Assembly (NCBI GenBank): GCA_016198605.1
Contig: JACQIG010000059.1
Coordinates: 1 to 15,895 of the forward strand
Origin: Candidatus Aenigmatarchaeota archaeon
GTDB lineage: Archaea; Aenigmatarchaeota; Aenigmatarchaeia; QMZP01
Length of the DNA stretch: 15,895 nt
Direction of reading: 5' to 3'
The notes below the pieces were generated by a model. It was not told where the DNA came from. It made no database searches and saw nothing but the letters and a program-made list of their open reading frames with translations. The position numbers and the translations under genes were made by a program. Shown here in pieces: positions 1-6,466 of the stretch (positions are counted from its first letter, which is position 1; each line of letters starts with the position of its first letter).

Positions 1-363
1 CTGCCATACCGTGTCCTGGGGGTATTCGCTCCTCAGGAGGCCGCGTATCTGGACCTTTGCCTGCCCGGTCTTGTCGGCGTACTGCCCGGCGATCTTCACC
101 CTCACGAAGAAATACGTGAACAGGTCCACGTCCTTGTGGAGCCACCAGGTCACGGAAAACTTGTCCCCCTTCTCGGTCTTGCCCCAATTATAGCTCGTTT
201 CCTGGATGTCGCTGTCCACCACGTGGAATATGTCCTTCATCAGCTGGTAGGTCTTCTCGTAGAGCCCGATCACGTTCTGCCCGACGAAGCTCATATCCAC
301 GTTCCCCGGCTCCTCCTCGAAGCAGTTGTCCTCCAGCACCAGCTTTGTCCTTGCGAATACCAT
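1..363 (-). CDS. Unknown conserved-looking protein, N-terminal 121 residues (partial)
   Basis: The reading frame is open from an ATG at 363 down to the window edge, so only the first 121 residues are visible and the C-terminus is missing. The start is supported by a strong AGGAGG Shine-Dalgarno at 373-368, four bases upstream, and a TTTAAG box at 400-395. The visible protein is soluble and mixed in charge. It has an acidic, Cys-containing N-terminal stretch, a helix-like segment and an aromatic-rich central part (TWWLHKDVDLFTYFFVRVKI) that looks like paired beta strands. I see no signal peptide, membrane span or nucleotide-binding motif and do not recognise the family. It is transcribed away from the small membrane-protein pair at 503-1020, with a 139-base divergent spacer. 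Unlike most genes here it has a clear ribosome binding site. Confidence 0.75.
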   Translation of the reverse strand, partial: MVFARTKLVLEDNCFEEEPGNVDMSFVGQNVIGLYEKTYQLMKDIFHVVDSDIQETSYNWGKTEKGDKFSVTWWLHKDVDLFTYFFVRVKIAGQYADKTGQAKVQIRGLLRSEYPQDTVWQ

Positions 364-394
364 ACGGCCTCCTAATTATATTGTGCAGAGCGCT

Positions 395-400
395 CTTAAA
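395..400 (-). promoter_or_regulatory. TATA-like box for the partial gene at 1-363
   Basis: TTTAAG read on the minus strand lies about 34 bases before the ATG at 363. Transcription would start near 372, around the AGGAGG motif, giving a short leader. A second possible box, TTTATAAA, lies near 424-432. Assignment is by position only. Confidence 0.4.
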
Positions 401-475
401 TCCTACATGATATTTGCCAGTAAGCTTTATAAATTTATCACTCATGGAGAGTGACAAATATCGCCTCAAGGGCCA

Positions 476-481
476 TTTAAG
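476..481 (+). promoter_or_regulatory. TATA-like box for the small membrane-protein pair
   Basis: TTTAAG is centred about 25 bases before the ATG at 503. This spacing predicts a leaderless transcript, and no Shine-Dalgarno precedes that ATG. Confidence 0.5.
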
Positions 482-502
482 CCTTCCCTGCAAAATATAG
501 CC

Positions 503-676
503 ATGGCCTTCGGACTCGCGGGCATAGCACTAGGCATCCTGCTTGCCCTGCTTGGCATATTCCTTGTTGTCTTCTTCCCCATGAGCGCAGCCCACCAGAC
601 TGAGCACTTCAGCAAGGTGGGCATAGTGACCGGGATTGTGCTCCTTGTGATAGGGGGGCTCCTCATATTCATCTAA
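503..676 (+). CDS. 57-residue small membrane protein, two predicted transmembrane helices
   Basis: This short frame starts at ATG 503 and ends with TAA at 674-676. It encodes about 57 residues: a Gly/Leu/Ile-rich helix (AGIALGILLALLGIFLVVFF), a short polar loop with two His (MSAAHQTEHFSK), and a second hydrophobic helix (VGIVTGIVLLVIGGLLIFI). This suggests a hairpin membrane protein. A TTTAAG box 25 bases upstream fits leaderless initiation. The TAA shares its last A with the ATG of the next gene (TAATG), so the two are probably co-translated and may work together. No family is recognised. Archaeal genomes carry many such two-helix proteins, and no function should be inferred. Confidence 0.7.
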   Translation: MAFGLAGIALGILLALLGIFLVVFFPMSAAHQTEHFSKVGIVTGIVLLVIGGLLIFI

Positions 677-1020
677 TGCAGCGTCCAATGCAGGAAGTCC
701 CGATAACCAGCTGGAACCATGCACTGAAAGGGTTCATTTCAGGAAGCCTTGTAGCGCTAGGCGTGGTTAGCCCAATCCACATAGCCTTCCAGGCCGCGCT
801 GGCAGCCCTGGGCATAATAATCTTCGCCGATTCCTGCCTGCGCTTTGGGGAGCTGCACATACTGACAGTGGTGGCAGGCTTCATTTCAGGGGCCCTGATA
901 TCCACCCTGTCCCACCTTGCCGGCTATTCAGTATACTACCTCTTTCTCATAGTTGCCGCGGCGGCAGTCCTCTACATTCTCATGCCAAGAAAGAGGGCAT
1001 GGTTGATTGATTGGCTTTGA
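676..1020 (+). CDS. 114-residue polytopic membrane protein of unknown function
   Basis: The ATG at 676 overlaps the stop of the preceding 57-residue membrane protein by one base (TAATG), indicating translational coupling. An alternative ATG lies at 688 (M5). After a short polar N-terminus come three or four hydrophobic segments: roughly residues 19-35, 37-52, 61-78 and 84-103. A basic tail (MPRKRAWLIDWL) probably faces the cytoplasm. Small residues (Ala, Gly, Ser) are abundant in the helices, as in compact helix bundles. I do not recognise a family. The next gene, a Yip1-like membrane protein, has its own promoter 130 bases downstream, so co-function with it is only suggested by proximity. 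Confidence 0.7.
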   Translation: MQRPMQEVPITSWNHALKGFISGSLVALGVVSPIHIAFQAALAALGIIIFADSCLRFGELHILTVVAGFISGALISTLSHLAGYSVYYLFLIVAAAAVLYILMPRKRAWLIDWL

Positions 1021-1066
1021 GTCCTGGAATGAGGCTGGACTTTATACCTCGCCAGGCCAAGAAAAG

Positions 1067-1100
1067 GTCCGGCTTGAACCAATTGGATAAGGCCGGCATG
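1067..1100 (+). repeat. 34-base hairpin element, copy 1
   Basis: The segment GTCCGGCTTG...TTGGATAAGGCCGGCATG matches a second copy at 12106-12139 at 26 of 34 positions. Arms at 1069-1075 and 1090-1096 can form a 7-bp stem (CCGGCTT with AAGGCCGG, one U-G pair) around a 14-base loop that contains the palindrome CCAATTGG. The stem differences between copies keep pairing: G-C becomes A-U, and U-G becomes U-A. It lies upstream of the 1150 gene and of that gene's TATA box at 1119-1126. A TTTATA motif at 1041-1046 could start a transcript at about 1068. Confidence 0.5.
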
Positions 1101-1118
1101 CACGGGAAGGAGAGCGGG

Positions 1119-1126
1119 TTTATAAG
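1119..1126 (+). promoter_or_regulatory. TATA box (TTTATAAG) for the Yip1-like gene
   Basis: TTTATAAG is centred about 27 bases before ATG 1150. This supports leaderless translation from 1150 rather than from the internal Met at 1180. Confidence 0.6.
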
Positions 1127-1149
1127 CGCCCCCGGACAAATATATTATT

Positions 1150-1761
1150 ATGTGCTGGAAGGCCAGCGGGCTGCTGTCAATGAAGAAGGACAAGAACCTT
1201 GGCAAATCAGTCCTTTACCTGCTCACAGGCTCAATACTTTTCGCGATAGGCATCGCCATAATGCTTTCCAGGGTGCTGCCAAGCGTATTAGGCAGGATGG
1301 TGCCCGAGACAATACCAGGCCTGGCCGCCCTGGGGACTGGCGCGGGCGGCATTGCCGTGTTCTTCCTGCTCTTCATAGGAGGCCTGTTCTATGGCTGGCT
1401 TGCAAAGCTGACGTTCACCACCCTCGGAGGGAAGGGGAACTACTTTGAGGGCCTCACCACCATCGCAGTACCACTGAAGCTCCTTTCAATAGGCTTCATA
1501 ATCTCGGCAATATTCAGCTATGTGCCAATTGTCGGGAGCGTCGTGGCCTTCATAGCGCTTGCCATATCAGGAGTCCTGGCCTACTCAATGATGCTCAGGG
1601 CCGCAAAGGAGCTGTTCGCCACGGACATGATAACAGCCTTCGTTGGCGTCACCGTGCTGATGACCATAACAATCCTCGCCTTCTACGGCGCCTTCGTCTT
1701 CGGCCTTGCCGGCCTGTCCTCCTTCCTGCCGGGCAGCATGATGCTGCCGCAGGGCGGCTAG
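1150..1761 (+). CDS. Yip1-like polytopic membrane protein
   Basis: The protein has 203 residues and about five hydrophobic segments (near residues 20-42, 60-85, 104-123, 126-150 and 158-190). A short cytoplasmic-looking basic N-terminus (KASGLLSMKKDKNLGK) precedes them. The pattern of a Gly-rich first span, a polar stretch (TTLGGKGNYFEGLTTIAVPLK), then paired helices with a conserved-looking VPIVG turn resembles the Yip1 domain membrane proteins common in archaea and bacteria. Their role is not settled, though in eukaryotes relatives act in vesicle traffic. ATG 1150 is chosen because a strong TATA box sits at leaderless spacing; ATG 1180 has no ribosome binding site. The gene converges on the surface protein gene at 1890-3935. 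The family call rests on pattern recognition, not a search. Confidence 0.7.
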   Translation: MCWKASGLLSMKKDKNLGKSVLYLLTGSILFAIGIAIMLSRVLPSVLGRMVPETIPGLAALGTGAGGIAVFFLLFIGGLFYGWLAKLTFTTLGGKGNYFEGLTTIAVPLKLLSIGFIISAIFSYVPIVGSVVAFIALAISGVLAYSMMLRAAKELFATDMITAFVGVTVLMTITILAFYGAFVFGLAGLSSFLPGSMMLPQGG

Positions 1762-1889
1762 AAAACCTGCCCTTCTTTTGCCAAAAAACCTAATGGATAT
1801 TTCAATGGTATTGCGGCCTCTATAGACTGTGTGGTTCTGGATAGGCAGCAAGCAAAATGTGGCAGAATATTTTACAATCAACTCTGGCT

Positions 1890-3935
1890 CTACGGCGTTA
1901 TGCTCGCGCTCCCTGAGGACTGCCCGGGCCCGGCATGCCCCTCAGGGTCTATCGGCACCGTGGTGCAGGTCCAGCCGTCCCCGGAGGCCAGTTCCTGGTT
2001 GGCCATGGTGGAGTAGTCAGGCGTTGCCTGGGCGTGCCTCTTTATCTCCTCCACTGAGAGAGCCCTCCTCCAGATTATTATTTCGTCCAGAGTTGCATCA
2101 ATACCTTCCAGCAGCGTCGTCCCGCTGGTGTACGTTGTCCCTATGTACAGGTTTTCCGCGTTGCTGAATCCCGCTACGGTAAAGTAGGCGTTGCCTGCAG
2201 GCGATACGTCAACGCCGTCTATGTATAGGCGCACTGTACCTACTGAGGCATCCCACACCGCGGCGAAATGGTGGAAGGTGCTGTCATCATCTATTGTTGC
2301 AATGGAGCCGATGTCGGCGCGCGTTGAGCCATCGCCTAACACCAGTACCAGCGTTCTGGGGGAGCCTGCCCCAAACCCGTTAAGCTTCAGCCAGTATCCA
2401 GGCCCTGTGGAGACAGTGCCTTTCTTGTCTATAAGGGTATAATTGGAGGTGAAGGCCGGGTATAATTCAGCCCTTATCCAGCCCTCCAAAGTGAAGCTGT
2501 CGCTGGGCCCGAAGTCAAGTGCGCTGTTGTCCAGCACCCTTATCGTGTTGTTTGTGTTGGGACTCCTGGTGAAATCATATGCCTTGCCCACCTTGCCGTT
2601 TGTGAGCACGGGCGCCGTACCGAAACCTATCCCCTGGCCGCCCGGTGGGCTTCCAAGCTGTGCCGTCAGGCCATTCCCCGAAATATCCGTTATGTGCCCT
2701 GTCCCGTTAGCCTCGTCCATCGGCAGGTTCAGCGCCATCACAGGCGTTGAGCCGCAGGAGCCCCCGGAGCATGACCAGGCGTAATGCGTGTTTATGGCTG
2801 ATGTGTCCGTGCAGTCCAGGTCTGCTTTGCTTCCTGCAGCGCAGGTGAGGTTGTTCCCCGAGGACTTGGACAGGCTTGAGGGGAGGGAAGGAGCAGTGAT
2901 GTTCGGAGTGTTGTTGCCGTTTATTACGGAGAATGTGAACTGGCTCAGGGACTGGCTGGCGTTCACGTTGCCGGCGGCATCGGTGGCGTTGCAGTACCAG
3001 CCGTAGGAGCCGTAGTTTAGCGTAGGATATGCTAGAGTAGTGAACGTAGTCGTATTTGCCGTCCCAGCGGCTGGCCTTGATTCTCTGAGGGCAGTGCCCC
3101 CGCTGATGTTGTCATAGGCCGACATGCTGGCAAGGTTCACGTCATCCGTAGCCGAGCACTGGAATGCCACGGAACAGCCCGTCAGGGTTGAGCCGCTGGC
3201 AGGGTTGAGCATTATCACCGACAGCGGCGGGGTCGTGTCGGCCGTTACAATAATGGAGCGCGGGAGTGATGTCTTGTTCTGGGGGGCTGTTGCATTGTCT
3301 TTTACCAGGCAGCCCCAGTTGAATGCCCCCAGAGGATTGATTGTCAGCGGTATGATCGCTGTTTCAACAGGGTTGTGCGGGGGTCCGGGGTATCCCTGGG
3401 AGCCTATTACAGTATAGCTCCCTCCCCAATCGCCTAGAATGGATATGTTTGTCACGCCGCCGCCAGTGTCACTGCCTGTGCAATTGAAGCTTACTGTGCT
3501 GCCTGAAGCAAAGCTTGCGCCATCCGGCGGATAATTAAGCGCAACGGCAGGCAGCGTGTCGCCTGCGGGCTGGAGGTTTGTGATAAAGCTTACGCCGTTG
3601 GTGCCGCCGCCAGGCCCCCTCACCCTGACCTCCACGTTGGCCTGATTCGAATAGGACTGTATGACGAGAGAGGCAGACTGGCCGGGCAGTATGGTTTGTG
3701 TGGTAGTGAAGATTCCCTGGTCGCCGTTGACGCTCACGAATATCTCATCCGAGCTTATGGGCTGGTTGCCTATGTTGGATATCACCACGGTGTTGCCGAA
3801 GGAGTCCTGCACCTGTATGACCTTTGAGGTGAGGCCCGTATTATAGGCTGATATGTACGTATAGGCTGCTCCGGCCATGGCTATTGTAACAAGCAGCAGT
3901 ATTATTATTGCAATGATGGGTGTGATGCCCTTCAT
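1890..3935 (-). CDS. Large secreted surface protein: type IV pilin-like N-terminus, Ig-like repeats, LamG domain
   Basis: The 681-residue protein begins MKGITPIIAII followed by a long hydrophobic stretch. This is an archaeal class III (type IV pilin/archaellin) signal with probable prepilin-peptidase cleavage after MKG. Residues about 30-115 form a pilin-like beta domain. Two Ig-like domains follow (about 125-235 and 240-340), each with paired Cys and Trp (FNWGCLVKDNA; YGWYCNATDAAGN). The region from about 345 has another Cys-containing Ig-like half (NLTCAAG, YAWSCSG), then a concanavalin-like LamG domain at about 405-625 (YDFTRSP, FTLEGWIRA, HHFAAVWDA, LYIDGVDV, LDEIIIWRRAL). It ends with GWTCTTVPIDPEG, which looks like the second half of that Ig domain. 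Many N-x-S/T sites suit surface N-glycosylation. It probably sits at a pilus tip or on the cell surface and binds glycans or partner cells; this is inference. No pilus assembly genes are in the window. A TTTAATA box lies 25 bases upstream. Confidence 0.85.
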   Translation of the reverse strand: MKGITPIIAIIILLLVTIAMAGAAYTYISAYNTGLTSKVIQVQDSFGNTVVISNIGNQPISSDEIFVSVNGDQGIFTTTQTILPGQSASLVIQSYSNQANVEVRVRGPGGGTNGVSFITNLQPAGDTLPAVALNYPPDGASFASGSTVSFNCTGSDTGGGVTNISILGDWGGSYTVIGSQGYPGPPHNPVETAIIPLTINPLGAFNWGCLVKDNATAPQNKTSLPRSIIVTADTTPPLSVIMLNPASGSTLTGCSVAFQCSATDDVNLASMSAYDNISGGTALRESRPAAGTANTTTFTTLAYPTLNYGSYGWYCNATDAAGNVNASQSLSQFTFSVINGNNTPNITAPSLPSSLSKSSGNNLTCAAGSKADLDCTDTSAINTHYAWSCSGGSCGSTPVMALNLPMDEANGTGHITDISGNGLTAQLGSPPGGQGIGFGTAPVLTNGKVGKAYDFTRSPNTNNTIRVLDNSALDFGPSDSFTLEGWIRAELYPAFTSNYTLIDKKGTVSTGPGYWLKLNGFGAGSPRTLVLVLGDGSTRADIGSIATIDDDSTFHHFAAVWDASVGTVRLYIDGVDVSPAGNAYFTVAGFSNAENLYIGTTYTSGTTLLEGIDATLDEIIIWRRALSVEEIKRHAQATPDYSTMANQELASGDGWTCTTVPIDPEGHAGPGQSSGSASITP

Positions 3936-3956
3936 CCGTCCACAATAATATCTTAC

Positions 3957-3963
3957 TATTAAA
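3957..3963 (-). promoter_or_regulatory. TATA-like box for the pilin-LamG gene
   Basis: TTTAATA on the minus strand is centred about 25 bases before ATG 3935, in the 32-base gap after the hisS stop. This gives the surface protein its own leaderless promoter separate from the hisS operon. Confidence 0.5.
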
Positions 3964-3967
3964 GGCG

Positions 3968-5278
3968 TTATATAGGTCCCCTCAGCCTCACAACTACGGA
4001 GCCAATGTCCATCGCATCCTGCTTCCCGCTGCCCATGTCCTTCAGGACGAATTTCTTTTCCTTCAGCTCCCTTTCGCCAACGAACAGGGCGTAGGGAATG
4101 CCCTTCCTGTTCACGTATTCCAGCTGGCTCCGCATGGGCCTTCCCATGGAATCCGCCTGCACGTTAATCCCCTTTTCCCTCAAGAGGCCCGCTATTCTTG
4201 TTGCATGACCCCTTGCATTGTCGTCCACGGCCACGACAAACAATTGGGTCAGAGTCTGCGGCAGCTTGAACATGCCTTCCGCCTCCATTATCTCAAAAAG
4301 CCTCTCCACGCCGAGGGATATGCCCACCGCCGGCAGGTTCCTGCCTCCATAGAGCCCGACAAGCCTGTCATACCTGCCCCCGCCTGCCACTGACCCGACA
4401 TCCTGCCTCGTCTTCGCTGCAACCTCAAAGATGGGCCCTGTATAATAATCCAAACCCCTGACCAAAGAGAAATCTATCGTGATCTTGTCTGCTATCCCAT
4501 ATGCCTTGGCCTTTTCCAATATCTTTTCCAACTCTGCTATGCCTTCCTGGGCAATGCGTATCCCCTTCAGCTTTTCTTTTTCCCTTTCCAGCACATCCCC
4601 CGGCTTGCCATTTACCTTAATCATCTTCAGCAGCGCTCCTATTGCAGCCTTCCCAATGCCCTTGGCCTCCAATTCCTCCAGGACGCCCTTCTCCCCGATC
4701 TTCTCCAGCTTGTCAAGGCTCCTGAAGACGTCAAATGCCTCCTCCTTTTCCACCCTGGCGAATTCGACCAGCCCGTTCAGTATCTTCCTGCTGTTCAGCC
4801 TCACGGCAAAATCCCTGAACCCCAATTCCTTCAAAGCAGCGACAGCCGCGGCTATGCATTCCGCATCCGCCTCCATTGAAGGGGAGCCCACTATGTCCGC
4901 GTCGGCCTGCCAGAACTCGCGATACCTCCCGGGGCCCGGCCTGTCGTACCTCCACACCCTCCCTATCTGGTAGCGCCTGAACGGAAGAATTAGCTGGGGA
5001 TTATTCGCCACGACCCTTGCTAATGGAACGGTTAAATCAAACCTCAGGCCTAATCCTCTCTCAGACTTGTCCTTGAAGTAATAGATTTCACCCCTTATCT
5101 CCTGCCCGCCCACGCCCTTCCGGGAGAGCAGCTCCCACGACTCAAAGGCGGGGGTCTCCAGCGGGTCAAACCCGAACCTCTCAAAGACAGACCTTACCCT
5201 GTCCAGGAGCCACTGCCTCCTCGCCATTGTTTCAGGCAGGAAATCCCTTGTGCCTCGCGGAGTCTGGATCATCTTCAT
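3968..5278 (-). CDS. hisS: Histidyl-tRNA synthetase
   Basis: A class II aminoacyl-tRNA synthetase of 436 residues, normal for the family. It charges tRNA-His with histidine using ATP in the cytoplasm. Visible features in order: the N-terminal TPRGTRDFLPE signature (6-16); motif 2 region FRRYQIGRVWRYDRPGPGR (100-118) followed by REFWQADADIVG; the HisRS-specific histidine-binding loop LVRGLDYYTG (272-281); GGGRYD (299-304); motif 3 PAVGISLGVERL (316-327); and the C-terminal anticodon-binding domain (about 345-436). ATG 5278 lies about 30 bases from a TATATA box, while ATG 5272 (M3) sits at better spacing from GGAG, so either could be used. It lies 15 bases after the 58-residue gene, probably in one operon with that gene and the AbrB-type gene. 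Confidence 0.97.
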   Translation of the reverse strand: MKMIQTPRGTRDFLPETMARRQWLLDRVRSVFERFGFDPLETPAFESWELLSRKGVGGQEIRGEIYYFKDKSERGLGLRFDLTVPLARVVANNPQLILPFRRYQIGRVWRYDRPGPGRYREFWQADADIVGSPSMEADAECIAAAVAALKELGFRDFAVRLNSRKILNGLVEFARVEKEEAFDVFRSLDKLEKIGEKGVLEELEAKGIGKAAIGALLKMIKVNGKPGDVLEREKEKLKGIRIAQEGIAELEKILEKAKAYGIADKITIDFSLVRGLDYYTGPIFEVAAKTRQDVGSVAGGGRYDRLVGLYGGRNLPAVGISLGVERLFEIMEAEGMFKLPQTLTQLFVVAVDDNARGHATRIAGLLREKGINVQADSMGRPMRSQLEYVNRKGIPYALFVGERELKEKKFVLKDMGSGKQDAMDIGSVVVRLRGPI

Positions 5279-5293
5279 CTCTCCTTTATCTTT

Positions 5294-5470
5294 TCATTTC
5301 CAATTATATATTCCATTTCCGTCAAGCAGGCCAATAAACCCGTATAGTATTTTCCTTATGCCTTCCGCATCAGCCTCCTCAAGGCTATTATTATAAACAA
5401 GCCTGTCCAGCTCACCCTCAATCTCATCCTCCATTATTCTCAGCTTAACCAGATCGTACTGGTTCATCAT
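5294..5470 (-). CDS. 58-residue small acidic protein of unknown function
   Basis: This short frame runs from ATG 5470 to TGA at 5296-5294. GGGAGGT lies three bases upstream of the ATG. The ATG overlaps the TGA of the AbrB-type gene (ATGA), so the two are almost certainly translated together. The protein is soluble and helical, with an acidic run (MEDEIEGELDRL) and a Gly/aromatic tail (YGFIGLLDGNGIYNWK). No toxin motif (PIN, MazF, RelE) is seen and I do not recognise it. The coupling to a MazE/AbrB-like DNA-binding gene resembles a toxin-antitoxin arrangement in layout only. A second Met (5467) is possible but fits the overlap less well. Confidence 0.75.
   Translation of the reverse strand: MMNQYDLVKLRIMEDEIEGELDRLVYNNSLEEADAEGIRKILYGFIGLLDGNGIYNWK
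5301..5312 (-). promoter_or_regulatory. Possible internal TATA box for hisS
   Basis: AATATATAATTG read on the minus strand, inside the 3' end of the 58-residue gene, is centred about 30 bases before ATG 5278. It may let hisS be transcribed independently of the upstream AbrB-type gene. Confidence 0.35.
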
Positions 5471-5748
5471 ATTACCTCCCTTGGCTCCTTGCGGGGCCTA
5501 TCCCTATTTAAATCACCAGGGCCCGGAACGGGCTTTTCACCCGCATCAAAGGATCCACAGTCCTTCGTGCTGCTAATTGCACCACCCGGGCCACAAACCA
5601 AGAAAATGATATCCTTTCTTATATCAAAAACAATTTCCACTTCAGAGCCTGCGCTAAGCCTGAAATTCTTCCTTATCCCGCTCGGGATTGATATTCTCCC
5701 CTTAGAATCGATTTTAAGTTTTCTGGAGGCCAGCCTGACAGGAACCAC
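5467..5748 (-). CDS. SpoVT/AbrB-type DNA-binding protein
   Basis: The 93-residue product has an N-terminal swapped-hairpin AbrB (MazE-like) domain at about residues 9-52. The hallmark is LKIDSKGRISIPSGIRKNF followed by LSAGSEVEIVFD. Such proteins bind DNA as dimers and act as transition-state regulators or antitoxins. The C-terminal 40 residues are unusual: Gly/Pro/Lys/Arg-rich and probably disordered (GEKPVPGPGDL, DRPRKEPREVI), with two Cys at 52 and 64. The start is a GTG at 5748, because an in-frame TAG lies 21-19 bases upstream (5769-5767). Its own promoter would be the box near 5812-5819, giving a 40-base leader that holds an 11-codon ORF. It overlaps the 58-residue gene by ATGA and heads the hisS operon. 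Autoregulation is plausible but unproven. Confidence 0.8.
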   Translation of the reverse strand: MVPVRLASRKLKIDSKGRISIPSGIRKNFRLSAGSEVEIVFDIRKDIIFLVCGPGGAISSTKDCGSFDAGEKPVPGPGDLNRDRPRKEPREVI

Positions 5749-5752
5749 TCTT

Positions 5753-5788
5753 CTATTCCCCGTGAACTAACCTCCCAGTCATATTCAT
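5753..5788 (-). other. 11-codon leader ORF before the AbrB-type gene
   Basis: ATG 5788 to TAG 5755-5753 encodes MNMTGRLVHGE and stops four bases before the GTG of the AbrB-type gene, in a different frame. The TATA-like box at 5812-5819 is centred about 27 bases before this ATG, the same spacing as other leaderless starts here. It may be a regulatory leader peptide, or the remnant of an N-terminus separated by a one-base frameshift. Confidence 0.35.
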
Positions 5789-5811
5789 CAATGAAGTTGT
5801 TCCTTTCAGAA

Positions 5812-5819
5812 TATTTAAG
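5812..5819 (-). promoter_or_regulatory. TATA-like box for the AbrB-small protein-hisS operon
   Basis: CTTAAATA on the minus strand. It predicts a transcript start at about 5789, right at ATG 5788 of the leader ORF and about 40 bases before the GTG start of the AbrB-type gene. Confidence 0.45.
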
Positions 5820-5879
5820 CCTTTGGTGGGACAAAATCGCTGCACGGATAAGCTGGGGGCATAAGAACCTTCCGATACG

Positions 5880-5887
5880 CTTTTATT
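5880..5887 (+). promoter_or_regulatory. TATA-like box for the DUF429 gene
   Basis: CTTTTATT is centred about 25 bases before ATG 5909. No Shine-Dalgarno precedes the ATG, so a leaderless transcript is likely. Confidence 0.5.
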
Positions 5888-5908
5888 CCAGAATGCCAAT
5901 TCTTACAC

Positions 5909-6391
5909 ATGAAAGTCATAGGCCTTGACCTGGCGGGGAAGGACAAGAACCCTACGGGCTTCTGCGTCCTGACAAAGGAAGGCACCAAGGCCAAGCTCCT
6001 GCATTCAGACAACGAGATACTCTACGAGATAGAGAAGGTCAAGCCGGACATAATCTGCATTGACGCCCCGCTGTCATTCCCGGAGGAAGGGCACTTCAGG
6101 GACGGCGATGTGCAGTTGAGGAAGCTGGGCTACAACCCACTTTCACCCACTTTTCCGGGCATGCAGCCCCTTGTCAGGAGGGCCATGATGCTTGTGAACG
6201 TCCTCAGGAAGAAATACCACGTGGTTGAGGTCTTCCCCCATGCCACAGAGAGCATACTCGGCGTGGAAAGGAACAAGACAGCTGACAAGGACAGGTATGA
6301 CGCGCTCCTTTGCGCGCTGACAGGGAAATATTACCTTGAGGGCAAATTCAGGGAAGTGGGGAAAGAGAAGATAATACTGCCGCAGGTTTGA
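5909..6391 (+). CDS. DUF429 family predicted nuclease (RNase H fold)
   Basis: The 160-residue protein starts MKVIGLDLAGKDKNPTGFCV, the typical first strand of DUF429/COG2410 proteins, which are predicted RNase H-fold nucleases. Conserved acidic positions are visible in fold order: D7 (GLDLAG), D52 (ICIDAPLSFP), E107 (VVEVFPH) and D128/D131 (DKDRYDALLCAL), consistent with a metal-dependent active site. The motif RKLGYNPLSP before the third acidic residue is also family-like. Length is normal. The substrate is unknown for the whole family. It stands alone, divergent from the AbrB-type operon, with its own leaderless promoter. Confidence 0.85.
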   Translation: MKVIGLDLAGKDKNPTGFCVLTKEGTKAKLLHSDNEILYEIEKVKPDIICIDAPLSFPEEGHFRDGDVQLRKLGYNPLSPTFPGMQPLVRRAMMLVNVLRKKYHVVEVFPHATESILGVERNKTADKDRYDALLCALTGKYYLEGKFREVGKEKIILPQV

Positions 6392-6430
6392 GCTAGTTCT
6401 GATCACACCCCCTCGATTACGCAGCATAAG

Positions 6431-6439
6431 CTTAAATTT
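6431..6439 (+). promoter_or_regulatory. TATA-like box for the MBL-fold gene
   Basis: CTTAAATTT is centred about 32 bases before ATG 6467. It overlaps the GTG at 6440, so it argues against that upstream start and for ATG 6467, which has GGTGA just before it. Confidence 0.45.
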
Positions 6440-6466
6440 GTGACTACGAATAAGAGCGTGGTGAAT

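Noticed and set aside
1067..1140. tRNA-like reading of hairpin copy 1 (AATTGGATA resembles a D-loop)
   Set aside because: No anticodon arm, T arm with GGTTCGANTCC, or acceptor closure follows; the downstream sequence is a TATA box and a start codon.
1011..1448. 145-codon plus-strand open frame overlapping the Yip1-like gene
   Set aside because: It is in another frame, has no promoter at its start, and its translation is Arg/His-rich without domains, while the overlapping frame encodes clear membrane helices.
4479..4973. 164-codon plus-strand open frame inside hisS
   Set aside because: It is antisense to the HisRS catalytic domain, with Ser/Phe/Leu-biased composition typical of a shadow.
5294..5748. 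Calling the AbrB-type gene and its small partner a toxin-antitoxin system
   Set aside because: The arrangement fits, but the 58-residue protein has no toxin-family motif, and it is the second gene's identity that would be decisive.
6440..6466. Upstream GTG start for the MBL-fold gene
   Set aside because: The GTG lies on the TATA-like box itself. The family N-terminus (MKIRYWGVRGS) begins at ATG 6467, with GGTGA just before it.
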